From assembly GCF_019977395.1 (NCBI RefSeq), contig NZ_AP024660.1:1984001-2048000 (forward strand): a stretch of DNA of 64,000 nt. The letters run 5' to 3'. Origin of the DNA: Arthrobacter sp. NicSoilC5 (GTDB lineage Bacteria; Actinomycetota; Actinomycetes; Actinomycetales; Micrococcaceae). Shown here one piece after another: positions 7,850 to 15,745 of the stretch. Position numbers and translations under genes: made by a program. A model generated the notes under the pieces. It was not told the DNA's origin, did not search any database, and worked only from the letters and a program-made list of their open reading frames with translations. Within the stretch, counting starts at the first letter, position 1; every line of letters begins with the position of its first letter.

Positions 7850-9142
7850 ATGGCCACCGAAGGGCCCGGTTCCGGCCTGCAGCTGCAGGCGGGGCTGCAA
7901 CCCGAGCTGCGCGCGCTGCCCGGCCTGCTGAGGGCCCTGGGCATGCTGGCCATGACGCACGCGGAAGTGCAGCTCGCCACCGAACGAGCCCTTGCCGACA
8001 ACCCTGTCCTGGAGCGCGCCGAGGGCCACCCATGTCCGGGGTGCGGCCGGCATGTGGCGTCCGGAACCTGCTTCCGCTGCCGGGGCCAGTCGGGCGTCTC
8101 GCAGTTCCGCGATGGCCCCGAGCCGGCCGTCAATCCGTTTGCATCGCTGGAAGCAGACGCAGGCGTTGAAGTCCGCCCGGACTGCCGGCACGCGCTGGAC
8201 CTCGTGCTGGCTCATCTGACCTCCCGCGGACTCCTGGACTGCGAACCGGAGCAGATCGCCCGGCAGCACGGCCTGCGCCCCGACCAGGTGCACGAGGCCC
8301 TTCGCGCCATCCGGGCCGTGGGCCCGCCAGGCATCGCCTCCACCAGCGTCGTGGAACTGCTCGCCATCCAGGCCGAGGCGCTGGTGGACGCCGGCGACGC
8401 TCCGGACTGGCTCCCCCACCTGGTGCGCGCGCACCTGGCGGACCTCGCCGCGGGAAGCACCGCCGTCGTGGTCCGTGCCATGGGACTTCCCGAGGAACAG
8501 GTCCTTGCCGGCCTGGCCATGGTGAGGGAGCGGCTGCGGCCCTTTGTGGCAGTGGACACCGGCACCGCGGCAGCCGGCGTCCCTCCGGCGGACGTGTTCC
8601 TGTACCGCCGGCCGGACGGGTCCCTGGAGGTGGAGGTTCCCGGGAGCGCCTGGTTCGGTCTCCAGGTGGCTGACCTCTCCGCAGGTCTCACCGCGGCGTC
8701 CGGGGCGAAGCAATGGCTGACGGACCACGAACTGGCTGCCCGGCGGCTCCTGTACCAGATCGACCGCCGCGCCGGCGCCCTCCTCCGCATCACTGAGTGC
8801 GCCGTCGCGTACCAGAAGGACTTCCTGGACCACGGCGACGCCGGACGCCACCAATCCTTGACGCGGACCGCCGTCGCCCAGGAACTCGGGCTGCATCCTT
8901 CCACGGTGAGCAGGGCCGTGAGCAGCAAGCGGCTGCGGCTGCCCTCCGGAACCGTCACCGACCTGGCATGCCTCTTCGGCAAGGGCCTGGCCGCACGGGC
9001 CGCGCTGCAGGAGTACATGACGACGGCGGCGGGCGGCGCTGCCTCCGACGAACAACTCCGCGCCGAACTGGCCCGCAGCGGGTTCGTCATTGCCCGCCGG
9101 ACCGTGAACAAGTACCGGCGCTCGCTCCAGCCGGACGCGTAG
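7850..9142 (+). CDS. rpoN: RNA polymerase sigma-54 factor (RpoN) with an inserted zinc ribbon
   Basis: Sigma-54 directs RNA polymerase to -24/-12 promoters and needs an AAA+ activator to open them. Region I is visible at residues 10-55 (LRALGMLAMTHAEVQ, then ALADNPVLE). The core-binding region occupies the middle. The helix-turn-helix LGLHPSTVSRAVSSKRLRLP lies near 345-365, and the RpoN box ARRTVNKYR is at 415-423, close to the canonical ARRTVAKYR. Between region I and the core-binding domain is a CxxC-x8-CxxC zinc-ribbon-like motif (residues 62-77) instead of the usual acidic region II. The length of 430 is near normal. Sigma-54 is absent from most characterised actinobacteria. Its neighbours supply a matching promoter and activator. 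Confidence 0.95.
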   Translation: MATEGPGSGLQLQAGLQPELRALPGLLRALGMLAMTHAEVQLATERALADNPVLERAEGHPCPGCGRHVASGTCFRCRGQSGVSQFRDGPEPAVNPFASLEADAGVEVRPDCRHALDLVLAHLTSRGLLDCEPEQIARQHGLRPDQVHEALRAIRAVGPPGIASTSVVELLAIQAEALVDAGDAPDWLPHLVRAHLADLAAGSTAVVVRAMGLPEEQVLAGLAMVRERLRPFVAVDTGTAAAGVPPADVFLYRRPDGSLEVEVPGSAWFGLQVADLSAGLTAASGAKQWLTDHELAARRLLYQIDRRAGALLRITECAVAYQKDFLDHGDAGRHQSLTRTAVAQELGLHPSTVSRAVSSKRLRLPSGTVTDLACLFGKGLAARAALQEYMTTAAGGAASDEQLRAELARSGFVIARRTVNKYRRSLQPDA

Positions 9143-9196
9143 GCAGGCACCACCCGTAGGCGGGCCCGCAGGCACCCCAGGCAGCCGCGAATTCCT

Positions 9197-9212
9197 TTTC
9201 GCGCCGGCGAAA
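9197..9212. promoter_or_regulatory. candidate upstream activator site for the sigma-54 activator
   Basis: TTTCGCGCCGGCGAAA has perfect 6-bp inverted arms around a 4-bp centre. It lies about 105 bp upstream of the predicted start of the sigma-54 promoter at 9283, a normal distance for a bacterial enhancer-binding protein. Only position and symmetry support it. Confidence 0.4.
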
Positions 9213-9282
9213 TCCGGTTCGGGCCAGGGCTGCCGGCGCCGCCGTTTCTCCCCCGCTTCCGCCCGTGCTGAGCCCGCCCGAA

Positions 9283-9299
9283 TTGGCACGAATTGTGCA
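9283..9299 (+). promoter_or_regulatory. sigma-54 (-24/-12) promoter
   Basis: TTGGCACGAATTGTGCA matches the sigma-54 consensus YTGGCACGnnnnTTGCW at nearly every position. The invariant GG (9285-9286) and GC (9297-9298) have the required spacing. Transcription would start near 9310, leaving a leader of about 60 nt before the ATG at 9369. The site lies between rpoN and the small-protein gene and points into the 9369-16324 gene row. Confidence 0.85.
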
Positions 9300-9368
9300 G
9301 TAAGAGGGTATGCGGTGTTCCGCGGTGGTGCCTCCCAGGGCACCTGCAACTCCGGAAAGGAAATACTC

Positions 9369-10085
9369 ATGCACGACATCGATAGGGCACTGTTCGAAGG
9401 CCAGGACGAGGGCACCTGGGGCGAGGTGATGGATGAGGGGCCCGGCTACTCCTACGAGGACGAACAGTCACCCTTCCAGGGCGAAGAGGCCAGCGAAGCC
9501 GGGGGGCTCTGGGGCGAGGCCGACAGCCAGGAAACCGACGAGCTTGCCCTCGCCGCCGAACTGCTCGAAGTCACCGACGAGGACGAACTGGACCAGTTCC
9601 TGGGCGACCTGGCCCGGAAGGCAGTCTCGGCCGCCAAGGATTTCGCCGGGAGCGCGGCAGGACAGGCAGTGGGCAAGGTCCTCAAGTCCGCCGCCCGGAA
9701 GGCCCTCCCGCAGCTGGGCCAGGCCGTAGGCAACTACTTCGTTCCCGGCGCGGGCGGGCAGGCCGGACGCCAGGTGGGCAAGTGGCTCGGCAGCAAGTTC
9801 GAATCCGGGCTCCAGCTGGAAGGCCTGTCGCCGGAGGACCGCGACCTTGAAACCGCCCGCGCCTTTGTCCGCTTCGCCACCTCCACCGCCCAGCGCGCCG
9901 CGGCCACGCCCCGGAGCATCCCCGCCGCCCAGGCAGCACAGCAGGCAGCCACCGCCGCAGCCCGGCAGCACCTCCCGGGCCTGCTCGGCCGCCCAGGCCA
10001 GAACGGTCCCGGCCAGTCCGGCCGGCCTGCCAGCGGCCGCTGGATCCGCCGCGGCCGCAACATCGTGATCCTCAACGCACGCTAA
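9369..10085 (+). CDS. glycine-rich small protein, paralogue of the next gene
   Basis: First gene after the sigma-54 promoter; 238 residues; AAGGA ribosome site before the ATG. It has three parts: an acidic N-terminus of about 60 residues; a shared segment DEDELDQFLGDLARKAVSAA leading into a Gly/Ala-rich, glycine-zipper-like middle (QAVGNYFVPGAGGQAGRQVG); and a basic C-terminal end SGRWIRRGRNIVILNAR. A segment LETARAFVRFATSTAQRAA is also shared with the downstream paralogue. No signal peptide and no catalytic motif are visible. I cannot name the family. It may be a structural or membrane-active product of the cluster. Confidence 0.8.
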   Translation: MHDIDRALFEGQDEGTWGEVMDEGPGYSYEDEQSPFQGEEASEAGGLWGEADSQETDELALAAELLEVTDEDELDQFLGDLARKAVSAAKDFAGSAAGQAVGKVLKSAARKALPQLGQAVGNYFVPGAGGQAGRQVGKWLGSKFESGLQLEGLSPEDRDLETARAFVRFATSTAQRAAATPRSIPAAQAAQQAATAAARQHLPGLLGRPGQNGPGQSGRPASGRWIRRGRNIVILNAR

Positions 10086-10119
10086 CCACCCGGCACCACC
10101 CAACCCGAAGGACATTGCC

Positions 10120-10884
10120 ATGAGCACCAACTACTACGAGACCGAGTCCGCACCCTGGGCGCAGGAAGACGAAGGCGAAGGGAACTTCAGCGGCTACGAG
10201 GGCGGATCCGACCGAGAGGAAAACCTCGAGACCGAACTGGCCATGGAACTCCTCAGCATCAACTCCGAGGAAGAACTGGACCAGTTCCTGGGCAGCCTGG
10301 CCCGCAGCGTGGTGAAGAACGCCTCCCGGTTCATCAAGTCGCCCATCGGCAAGGCCCTGGGCGGCGCCCTAAAATCCGTCGCCAAGACGGCGCTGCCCAT
10401 TGTGGGAGGTGCCATCGGCTCCTTCGTGGCTCCCGGCGTCGGGACCGCCATCGGCAGCAAGCTTGGCTCCATGGCCGGCGGCCTGCTCGAGGCCGAGGAA
10501 GCCGAAAACATGGACGAATCAGAGGCTGAGGAAGAAGCCGCCCGCCGCTACATCCGGTTCGCCCGCGCCGCCTACCGCAACGCCGCACGGACCCCCGTAT
10601 CCGTCCCGCCCAACGCGGCCGCCCGCGCCGCTGCAACCGCCGCCGCCCGCCGCTATGCCCCGTCCCTGCTCCGCGCCCGCCAGGCAGCCCGGCGCGGGAC
10701 CCGCAACTACCGCGGCGGCGGCACCCGGATCTACAACACCCAGTACTCCGGTGCCGTGTGGGGCGCCCCGGACGAAGGCTGGGACAGCCAGCAGGACGGC
10801 AACGGCAACGGCAATTCCGGGAGCGGCGCCGATGAAGGCCGCTGGATCCGCCGCGACGGCCGCGTCATCCTCCTGGGGATATAA
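10120..10884 (+). CDS. glycine-rich small protein, paralogue of the preceding gene
   Basis: 254 residues with the same three-part plan as the gene at 9369. The acidic N-terminus ends in LAMELLSINSEEELDQFLGS, followed by a glycine-zipper-like core (LPIVGGAIGSFVAPGVGTAI) with SKLGSMAGG, then YIRFARAAYRNAARTP and a Gly/Asn-rich linker before GRWIRRDGRVILLGI. The shared EELDQFLG block, gly-rich core and C-terminal RWIRR motif show the two genes arose by duplication. The core looks able to insert in or coat a membrane. The function is unknown. The gene begins 34 nt after its paralogue, in the same transcript. Confidence 0.8.
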   Translation: MSTNYYETESAPWAQEDEGEGNFSGYEGGSDREENLETELAMELLSINSEEELDQFLGSLARSVVKNASRFIKSPIGKALGGALKSVAKTALPIVGGAIGSFVAPGVGTAIGSKLGSMAGGLLEAEEAENMDESEAEEEAARRYIRFARAAYRNAARTPVSVPPNAAARAAATAAARRYAPSLLRARQAARRGTRNYRGGGTRIYNTQYSGAVWGAPDEGWDSQQDGNGNGNSGSGADEGRWIRRDGRVILLGI

Positions 10885-10906
10885 CCTGCCGGCGGCTGAC
10901 GGCAGG
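10885..10906 (+). other. intercistronic hairpin
   Basis: CCTGCCG and CGGCAGG form a perfect 7-bp stem with an 8-nt loop directly after the stop of the 10120 gene. No T-tract follows, so it is more likely an mRNA processing or stability element, or a partial attenuator that lowers expression of the enzymes relative to the two small proteins. Confidence 0.4.
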
Positions 10907-10914
10907 CGATCGGG

Positions 10915-12243
10915 ATGGAAACGAACACCATCAGCACCGCGCTCATCGAGAGCGAGGCGGACGGCCTGGTGTCCCGGCTGGACCAGATCAAGCCGTTCGT
11001 CATGCAGGAAACCATGGTCCTGGCCGCCGCACTGCCCCGGGACGCCCAGCTGCTGATTGAACGCTTCCTCCACGCCGGACGCCACGAGCTCCGGGTCCAG
11101 GTTGCCGAGTTCCTGGACTGGCTGCACGGGGACGGCCGGACCGCCAGTCCCGCCGAACAGCAGCGCCGGTTCGTCCTGATCCGCCTCCAATTCAACGTGG
11201 TGCTGGCCCAGTTCGACCTGTTCACCGAGGTGGTCACCCAGCGCAGCGAGCACTCCACCGGCGTCTGGCTTTCCGGGCTGGACATCCTGGCCCAGGACGC
11301 CTTGCGGCTGGACGGAAACCACGACGACGGCGACGCACGGCTTGTGGTCTACCTCGCCAGGGGTGCGGGTGCTGCCATCCGGCGGGCCAAGACCCGCCTG
11401 CCCGGCGGCAAACCGAACCCGGTGGGGATCATCAGGCTGCCCCGGGAGCGGATGGTGGGCAGCGGGATCGCCTCCTCCCTGGCCCACGAGGTGGGACACC
11501 AGGGAGCGGCGAAGCTGGACCTGGTGACGTCCCTCCGCGCGGAACTCGACCGGCGTGCACAGCAGGACCCGGACGGCGGGTGGGACGTGTGGTCCCTGTG
11601 GATCAGCGAGATCATGGCGGACATGTGGTCCGTCGCCACCGTGGGGATCACCTCCACCGTGGGCCTGCTGGCGGTGGTCAGCCTCCCCCGCTACTTCGTC
11701 TTCCGGCCCGGCGGCACCGATCCGCATCCGATGCCCTACCTCCGGGTGCTGATCTCCGCGGCGCTGGGCGACGCCCTCTACCCGCACCCCCAGTGGCGCG
11801 GGCTGGCATCCGTGTGGCGGGCCATGTACCCGCCCGCCGGGCTGCCGGCGGAGCATCTCGCCTGGATCGGCAAGTGCGAGGCCCACATCGGCGACCTGGT
11901 CTCCCTGCTCATGAACCACCCCGTCCCGGCGGCCGGGGGCCGGAAACTCGGCACCCTCTGGCCCACCCGCGAACGGCGGCCCGAGCGGCTGCTCCGCCTG
12001 CACCAGGACTGGGGCGGCGACTTCGGGGTCATGGCCCGGCAACGGCCCGCACTGGTGTTCGCGGTCCTGGGCCAGGCCAAAGCCGCCGGCCGCATCACCG
12101 CCGAGGAGGAAAGCTCGCAGCTGTCCTCGCTGCTCACCGCATGGGCGGTCCGCAGCAGCCTGGACGACATGGGCGCCCCCGCACGCCTGGCCGGCAGCCC
12201 GGCACACTACCTCACCACACCAGCACTAACAACAAGGAGATAG
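10915..12243 (+). CDS. putative zinc metallopeptidase of the sigma-54 cluster
   Basis: A 442-residue protein with a zincin motif HEVGH at residues 191-195 (in SSLAHEVGHQGAAK) and a downstream SEIMADMWSVATVG (about 231-244), where the glutamate could be the third zinc ligand in gluzincin style. The rest matches no family I know. No signal peptide is evident, so it is presumably cytoplasmic or exported by a cluster-specific route. A role in processing the two small glycine-rich proteins encoded just upstream is an attractive inference from position only. Confidence 0.75.
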   Translation: METNTISTALIESEADGLVSRLDQIKPFVMQETMVLAAALPRDAQLLIERFLHAGRHELRVQVAEFLDWLHGDGRTASPAEQQRRFVLIRLQFNVVLAQFDLFTEVVTQRSEHSTGVWLSGLDILAQDALRLDGNHDDGDARLVVYLARGAGAAIRRAKTRLPGGKPNPVGIIRLPRERMVGSGIASSLAHEVGHQGAAKLDLVTSLRAELDRRAQQDPDGGWDVWSLWISEIMADMWSVATVGITSTVGLLAVVSLPRYFVFRPGGTDPHPMPYLRVLISAALGDALYPHPQWRGLASVWRAMYPPAGLPAEHLAWIGKCEAHIGDLVSLLMNHPVPAAGGRKLGTLWPTRERRPERLLRLHQDWGGDFGVMARQRPALVFAVLGQAKAAGRITAEEESSQLSSLLTAWAVRSSLDDMGAPARLAGSPAHYLTTPALTTRR

Positions 12244-12245
12244 CC

Positions 12246-13811
12246 ATGGATTTCAATCGACGGCCGGTTGCACCGGTGTATGCCGGACAGGATGTGGGAA
12301 TCCGTTTCCAGCTGGAAAGCTCGGACCCCCTGGGCGACTACAACTTCCAGGTCCTGGACGAACGGGGCAGGAGCATCCCCATCGGCGGGAACAAGGGCGG
12401 CATTTTCACCAAGACCATGAGCCGGGGCAAAGCGCTGGAGCTGAAGGTACGGCTCCCCGACCCGCTGGAATACCGGGTGCGGTTCCGCCCCAACATGCGC
12501 GGCATCGTGGGGAACTGGACCATCATCGACCGGATCGACGTCCAGGCACCGGACTCCGAACCGGTCATCAAAGTGGCACTGGAGCCCAACGCCGCCCCCA
12601 ACAGCGGACACGCCCAGCTGTGGGAGTTCATCTCCGGGGTGGCCGGGAACCTGACCTACACCAACTTCGCTGCCTTCGCGAAGACCAAGGCCAAGACGTT
12701 CGGCTCGCTCCCGCCCTTCGGCGGCCTCACCTACCAAAACCTGCACGCGCTGTCCGTGGAATTCATCTCCAAGGGCGCCCTGGGGAACAAGTTCGATCCG
12801 CTCCGCAAGAAGGGCTCCGGCTGGGGGCCCGCCAACCACAGCGCCCAGGCCATCCCCCTGTCCTACGTCAGCGACCAGGACAACGACCTCGCCCGGCCCT
12901 TCCCGGACGGCATCCCGAACGGCCAGTACCCGCTGGAACAGGTGCCGTTCGTCGAGCTGATTTACGTGTACTGGCTGGAGGAAGGCATGCTCTTCCAGTC
13001 CCTGAACAGGATCCTGGCCCGCTTCCAGAACCGGCGGTCACAGCCGGACGGGGACCCGCTCTCGCGGCTGGCCGTCAGCCCGCTGCTGCCGCTGCGCGGG
13101 CTCCTGTGGGGACTGGCCGAGGCCGAGAAGGACAGGCTCTCGCTGCGCCGCCGCGCCGCGGAGTACGAGTACCAGTACGGCCTGCAGCTGATCGGCCGCG
13201 CGGTTCCCCCGGCGGAGCTGCTGGTGGAGCGGCGGACCCAGTTCCTGGACGCGTTCCACAGCCTGCTCAATGCCTGCCACCGCTACTACAAAGAGTTCAG
13301 CGACAAGACCGTGGACGCGGATGCGTTCCCGCTCCTTAGCAACCTGCAGGAACTGCACCTGGTCCTGGCCGCCGGCGCGAACAACCAGTTCGCCGACGTC
13401 TCGCTGTCCGCCCGGATTGAGACCCTGGACGTGCAGTGGATGCTGGCCCAGCCCGAGATGCGCGAGTTCCTGGGCGGCCGCACCATGGTCCCCTACCAGG
13501 AAGAGTGGATGGGCCTGGTGGACACCATGAAGCTGATGCAGGATTGGTCCGACGCCAGCGTGACCCACTTCTACGACCTGGCCGTCCACGGGGAGCAGCT
13601 GCTGCTGTCCGTGCGGCATGGCCGGTGGAACGAGTCCGGCATGACCAGCGACGACGCCAAGAACTGGGCCCTCAAATGGAAGCCGTCCGTCCAGCGCTAC
13701 ATCCACGCCTACCGGGCCGTCACCGGGGTGGACCTCAGCGAACGCGTGGACACCACCATGCCGTCCGCGCTGCTGCAGCGTCGGCTGGCCCGGAAGCTGG
13801 TCCGGTACTAG
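12246..13811 (+). CDS. large uncharacterised protein of the sigma-54 cluster
   Basis: 521 residues; ATG 12246 has a strong AAGGAG site and follows the metallopeptidase stop by 2 nt. The N-terminal 110 residues look beta-rich (VGIRFQLESSDPLGDYNFQV, VGNWTIIDRIDVQAPDSE), like an Ig-type or carbohydrate-binding sandwich. The rest looks alpha-helical, with an aromatic-rich FVELIYVYWLEEGMLFQSLN and a long charged helix AEAEKDRLSLRRRAAEYEY. There is no signal peptide or catalytic signature. I do not recognise the family. An in-frame open extension upstream of 12246 is antisense-like and is rejected as the start. Confidence 0.8.
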   Translation: MDFNRRPVAPVYAGQDVGIRFQLESSDPLGDYNFQVLDERGRSIPIGGNKGGIFTKTMSRGKALELKVRLPDPLEYRVRFRPNMRGIVGNWTIIDRIDVQAPDSEPVIKVALEPNAAPNSGHAQLWEFISGVAGNLTYTNFAAFAKTKAKTFGSLPPFGGLTYQNLHALSVEFISKGALGNKFDPLRKKGSGWGPANHSAQAIPLSYVSDQDNDLARPFPDGIPNGQYPLEQVPFVELIYVYWLEEGMLFQSLNRILARFQNRRSQPDGDPLSRLAVSPLLPLRGLLWGLAEAEKDRLSLRRRAAEYEYQYGLQLIGRAVPPAELLVERRTQFLDAFHSLLNACHRYYKEFSDKTVDADAFPLLSNLQELHLVLAAGANNQFADVSLSARIETLDVQWMLAQPEMREFLGGRTMVPYQEEWMGLVDTMKLMQDWSDASVTHFYDLAVHGEQLLLSVRHGRWNESGMTSDDAKNWALKWKPSVQRYIHAYRAVTGVDLSERVDTTMPSALLQRRLARKLVRY

Positions 13812-13847
13812 GGGACGGCCGGGTCAGGAAAGGGCCAGGTACAGGAG

Positions 13848-14921
13848 ATGGCCGGGTCACCGGACGGAACGGATTTCACGTCCGCACTGTTCCTGGGCCA
13901 GCACCACCCCAGCACCGGGCTCACCCCGTGGGCGGAGTTCACTACCGGGGTGCCCGCCGCGTTACGGGAGCTGCCGGCGTCCACGGAGCTGGCCTCCCTG
14001 GTTGCCGCGCAGCAGCATGCCGACGGCGGCCTGGTGGCCAGGTCGGCGCTGCACGGAATGATGGATGTACTGCAGTCACTCCCCCGGCCCGGGGATGTGC
14101 TCCTGGTGGACGAGGGAGCCTACCCGTTGTCCCAGTGGGCGTGCCGGGCCTCGCTCCCCCGGGGCGTGCGGGTGATGACGTACCCGCACTTCCGGCCAGC
14201 CGCCGTCGTGCCTTCCAACGGACCGGCACCTTCCGCCAAAACCTGGGTGGTGACTGATGGCTGGTGCCAGGGGTGCGGGCGCCCCGCACCCCTGGCCCAG
14301 CTGCATTCCATCGCGGCGAGGACCGGCGGCCAGGTGATCGTTGACGACTCCCTGGCGTTTGGCGTCCTGGGCCGGACGTCCGGTCCCGCCGGGTTTGGGG
14401 ACGGTACCGGCACGGCACGGTGGCTGGGCTTGTCCCATGACCGGCTGCTGTGGCTTGGTTCGCTGGCCAAGGCCTACGGCACGCCCGTCACGGTGATCAC
14501 GGGTGACAGCACCACGGTGGGGGTGGTGGCCCGCAACGGCGGGAACCGGATGCACAGCAGCCCGCCGTCGGCGGCCGACCTTGCCGCCGGGATCGGGGCC
14601 CTCCGCAGCGGCGGCCTCCCCCGGCTGCGGCGGCGGCTGTGGCGGCTGACCCTCTGGCTGCGGACAGCATTCGCCGACCTTGGCCTTCCGCCGATGGGGC
14701 TTCCCTTCCCCATTGTCGGAACCCGGCTGGGCTCCCTGCCGCTGGCACGCCGGTGGCGGACCGCACTCGCAGCCCGCGGCGTGCAGGCGCTGGTGCAGCT
14801 GCCCCGCTGCCGGCCCGGCGCCGTGCTGTCCGCCGTGGTGCGCGCCGACCACAGCCAGGCCGACCTGGACCGGCTGGTGCGGGGACTGGCCGCGGTGACG
14901 CGGGACAGGCGGGCGGCCTGA
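13848..14921 (+). CDS. PLP-dependent fold-type I enzyme (aminotransferase / alpha-oxoamine synthase-like)
   Basis: A 357-residue protein resembling class I/II aminotransferases and alpha-oxoamine synthases. The cofactor aspartate region is GGQVIVDDSLAFGVLGR and the probable Schiff-base lysine lies in LLWLGSLAKAYGTPVTV. An upstream cofactor segment is PGDVLLVDEGAYPLSQWA. A pair of cysteines in VTDGWCQGCGRPAP is unusual. The C-terminal small domain is present but short. The stop overlaps the next start (TGATG). A PLP enzyme paired with an amidohydrolase suggests small-molecule synthesis or modification inside this cluster. Confidence 0.75.
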   Translation: MAGSPDGTDFTSALFLGQHHPSTGLTPWAEFTTGVPAALRELPASTELASLVAAQQHADGGLVARSALHGMMDVLQSLPRPGDVLLVDEGAYPLSQWACRASLPRGVRVMTYPHFRPAAVVPSNGPAPSAKTWVVTDGWCQGCGRPAPLAQLHSIAARTGGQVIVDDSLAFGVLGRTSGPAGFGDGTGTARWLGLSHDRLLWLGSLAKAYGTPVTVITGDSTTVGVVARNGGNRMHSSPPSAADLAAGIGALRSGGLPRLRRRLWRLTLWLRTAFADLGLPPMGLPFPIVGTRLGSLPLARRWRTALAARGVQALVQLPRCRPGAVLSAVVRADHSQADLDRLVRGLAAVTRDRRAA

Positions 14922-15703
14922 TGATCGTGGATTCGCACGTCCATGTGGGGACCGCCGGCGTACCGCTGGGCCCGGCCGGCCCCGCCGCTTCCTTTGCACT
15001 GTGGCGGAAGCGGGCTGCCGCCGTCGGAATTTTCCGTGGTGTGCTGATGGCCGCGCCGGGTGGCACCTACGCGGCCGCCAACCGGGCCGTAGCGCAGCTT
15101 GCCCTGAGGGAGCCTGGCGGGTGGCTTTGGTATGTGTTCGTCAATCCCGTGGCCGACCGCGGGCGGGTGGGCGCCATGGTGGCGGCCGCCCACGCGCGCG
15201 GCGCCTGCGGGATCAAGGTGCACTGGTCCGACGGACCCGCAACGGATGAGGTAGCGCTGGCCGCGGAACGCCATCAGATGCCGGTGCTTTTTGACCCGGG
15301 CGGGGACGTGCAGCTGGTCTGCCACCTGGCCGGGCGGCATCCCGGGGTCGCCTGGATAGTTCCGCATTTGTCGTCCTTCAACGACGACTGGCGCGCCCAG
15401 AAACGGCTGACCGATGCGCTGGTCCAGCTGCCCAACATCTTCACGGACAGCTCCGGGGTGCGGTACTTCGACCTGCTGGAGGAGGCCGTGGCCCGGGCAG
15501 GATCGCGGAAGGTGCTGTTCGGCAGCGACGGGCCGTACCTGCACCCCGCGCCAGAGCTCGCCAAAATATTCGCGCTGGACCTGCCGCCGGCTGACCGCGA
15601 CCTCATCCTGGGCGGCAACGTCCTGAGGCTGACGGGACCGGCCCGGAGCGGGCGCTGTTGCACCGATGCGGGACAGGACAGGAGGAAGAAGGCATGGCTG
15701 TAA
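14921..15703 (+). CDS. amidohydrolase-family metal-dependent hydrolase
   Basis: 260 residues with the TIM-barrel amidohydrolase-2 pattern: an N-terminal metal HxH in MIVDSHVHVG, a strand with GIKVHWSDGPA, a later PHLSSFND histidine, and the C-terminal aspartate in VLFGSDGPYLHPAPE. The family covers decarboxylases and lactone or amide hydrolases. The ATG at 14921 shares its A with the TGA of the PLP gene, so translation is coupled and the two enzymes probably act in sequence. The last roughly 25 residues are basic and may be a non-conserved tail. Confidence 0.75.
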   Translation: MIVDSHVHVGTAGVPLGPAGPAASFALWRKRAAAVGIFRGVLMAAPGGTYAAANRAVAQLALREPGGWLWYVFVNPVADRGRVGAMVAAAHARGACGIKVHWSDGPATDEVALAAERHQMPVLFDPGGDVQLVCHLAGRHPGVAWIVPHLSSFNDDWRAQKRLTDALVQLPNIFTDSSGVRYFDLLEEAVARAGSRKVLFGSDGPYLHPAPELAKIFALDLPPADRDLILGGNVLRLTGPARSGRCCTDAGQDRRKKAWL

Positions 15704-15745
15704 AATGTGCCGGCCGCGGGTCCGGAGCCGATCAGGGCGCCGGGA

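Noticed and set aside
11580..13811. 743-residue reading frame
   Set aside because: Upstream of 12246 it overlaps the metallopeptidase gene in another frame and is Arg/Pro/Ala-rich. A strong ribosome site marks ATG 12246 as the start.
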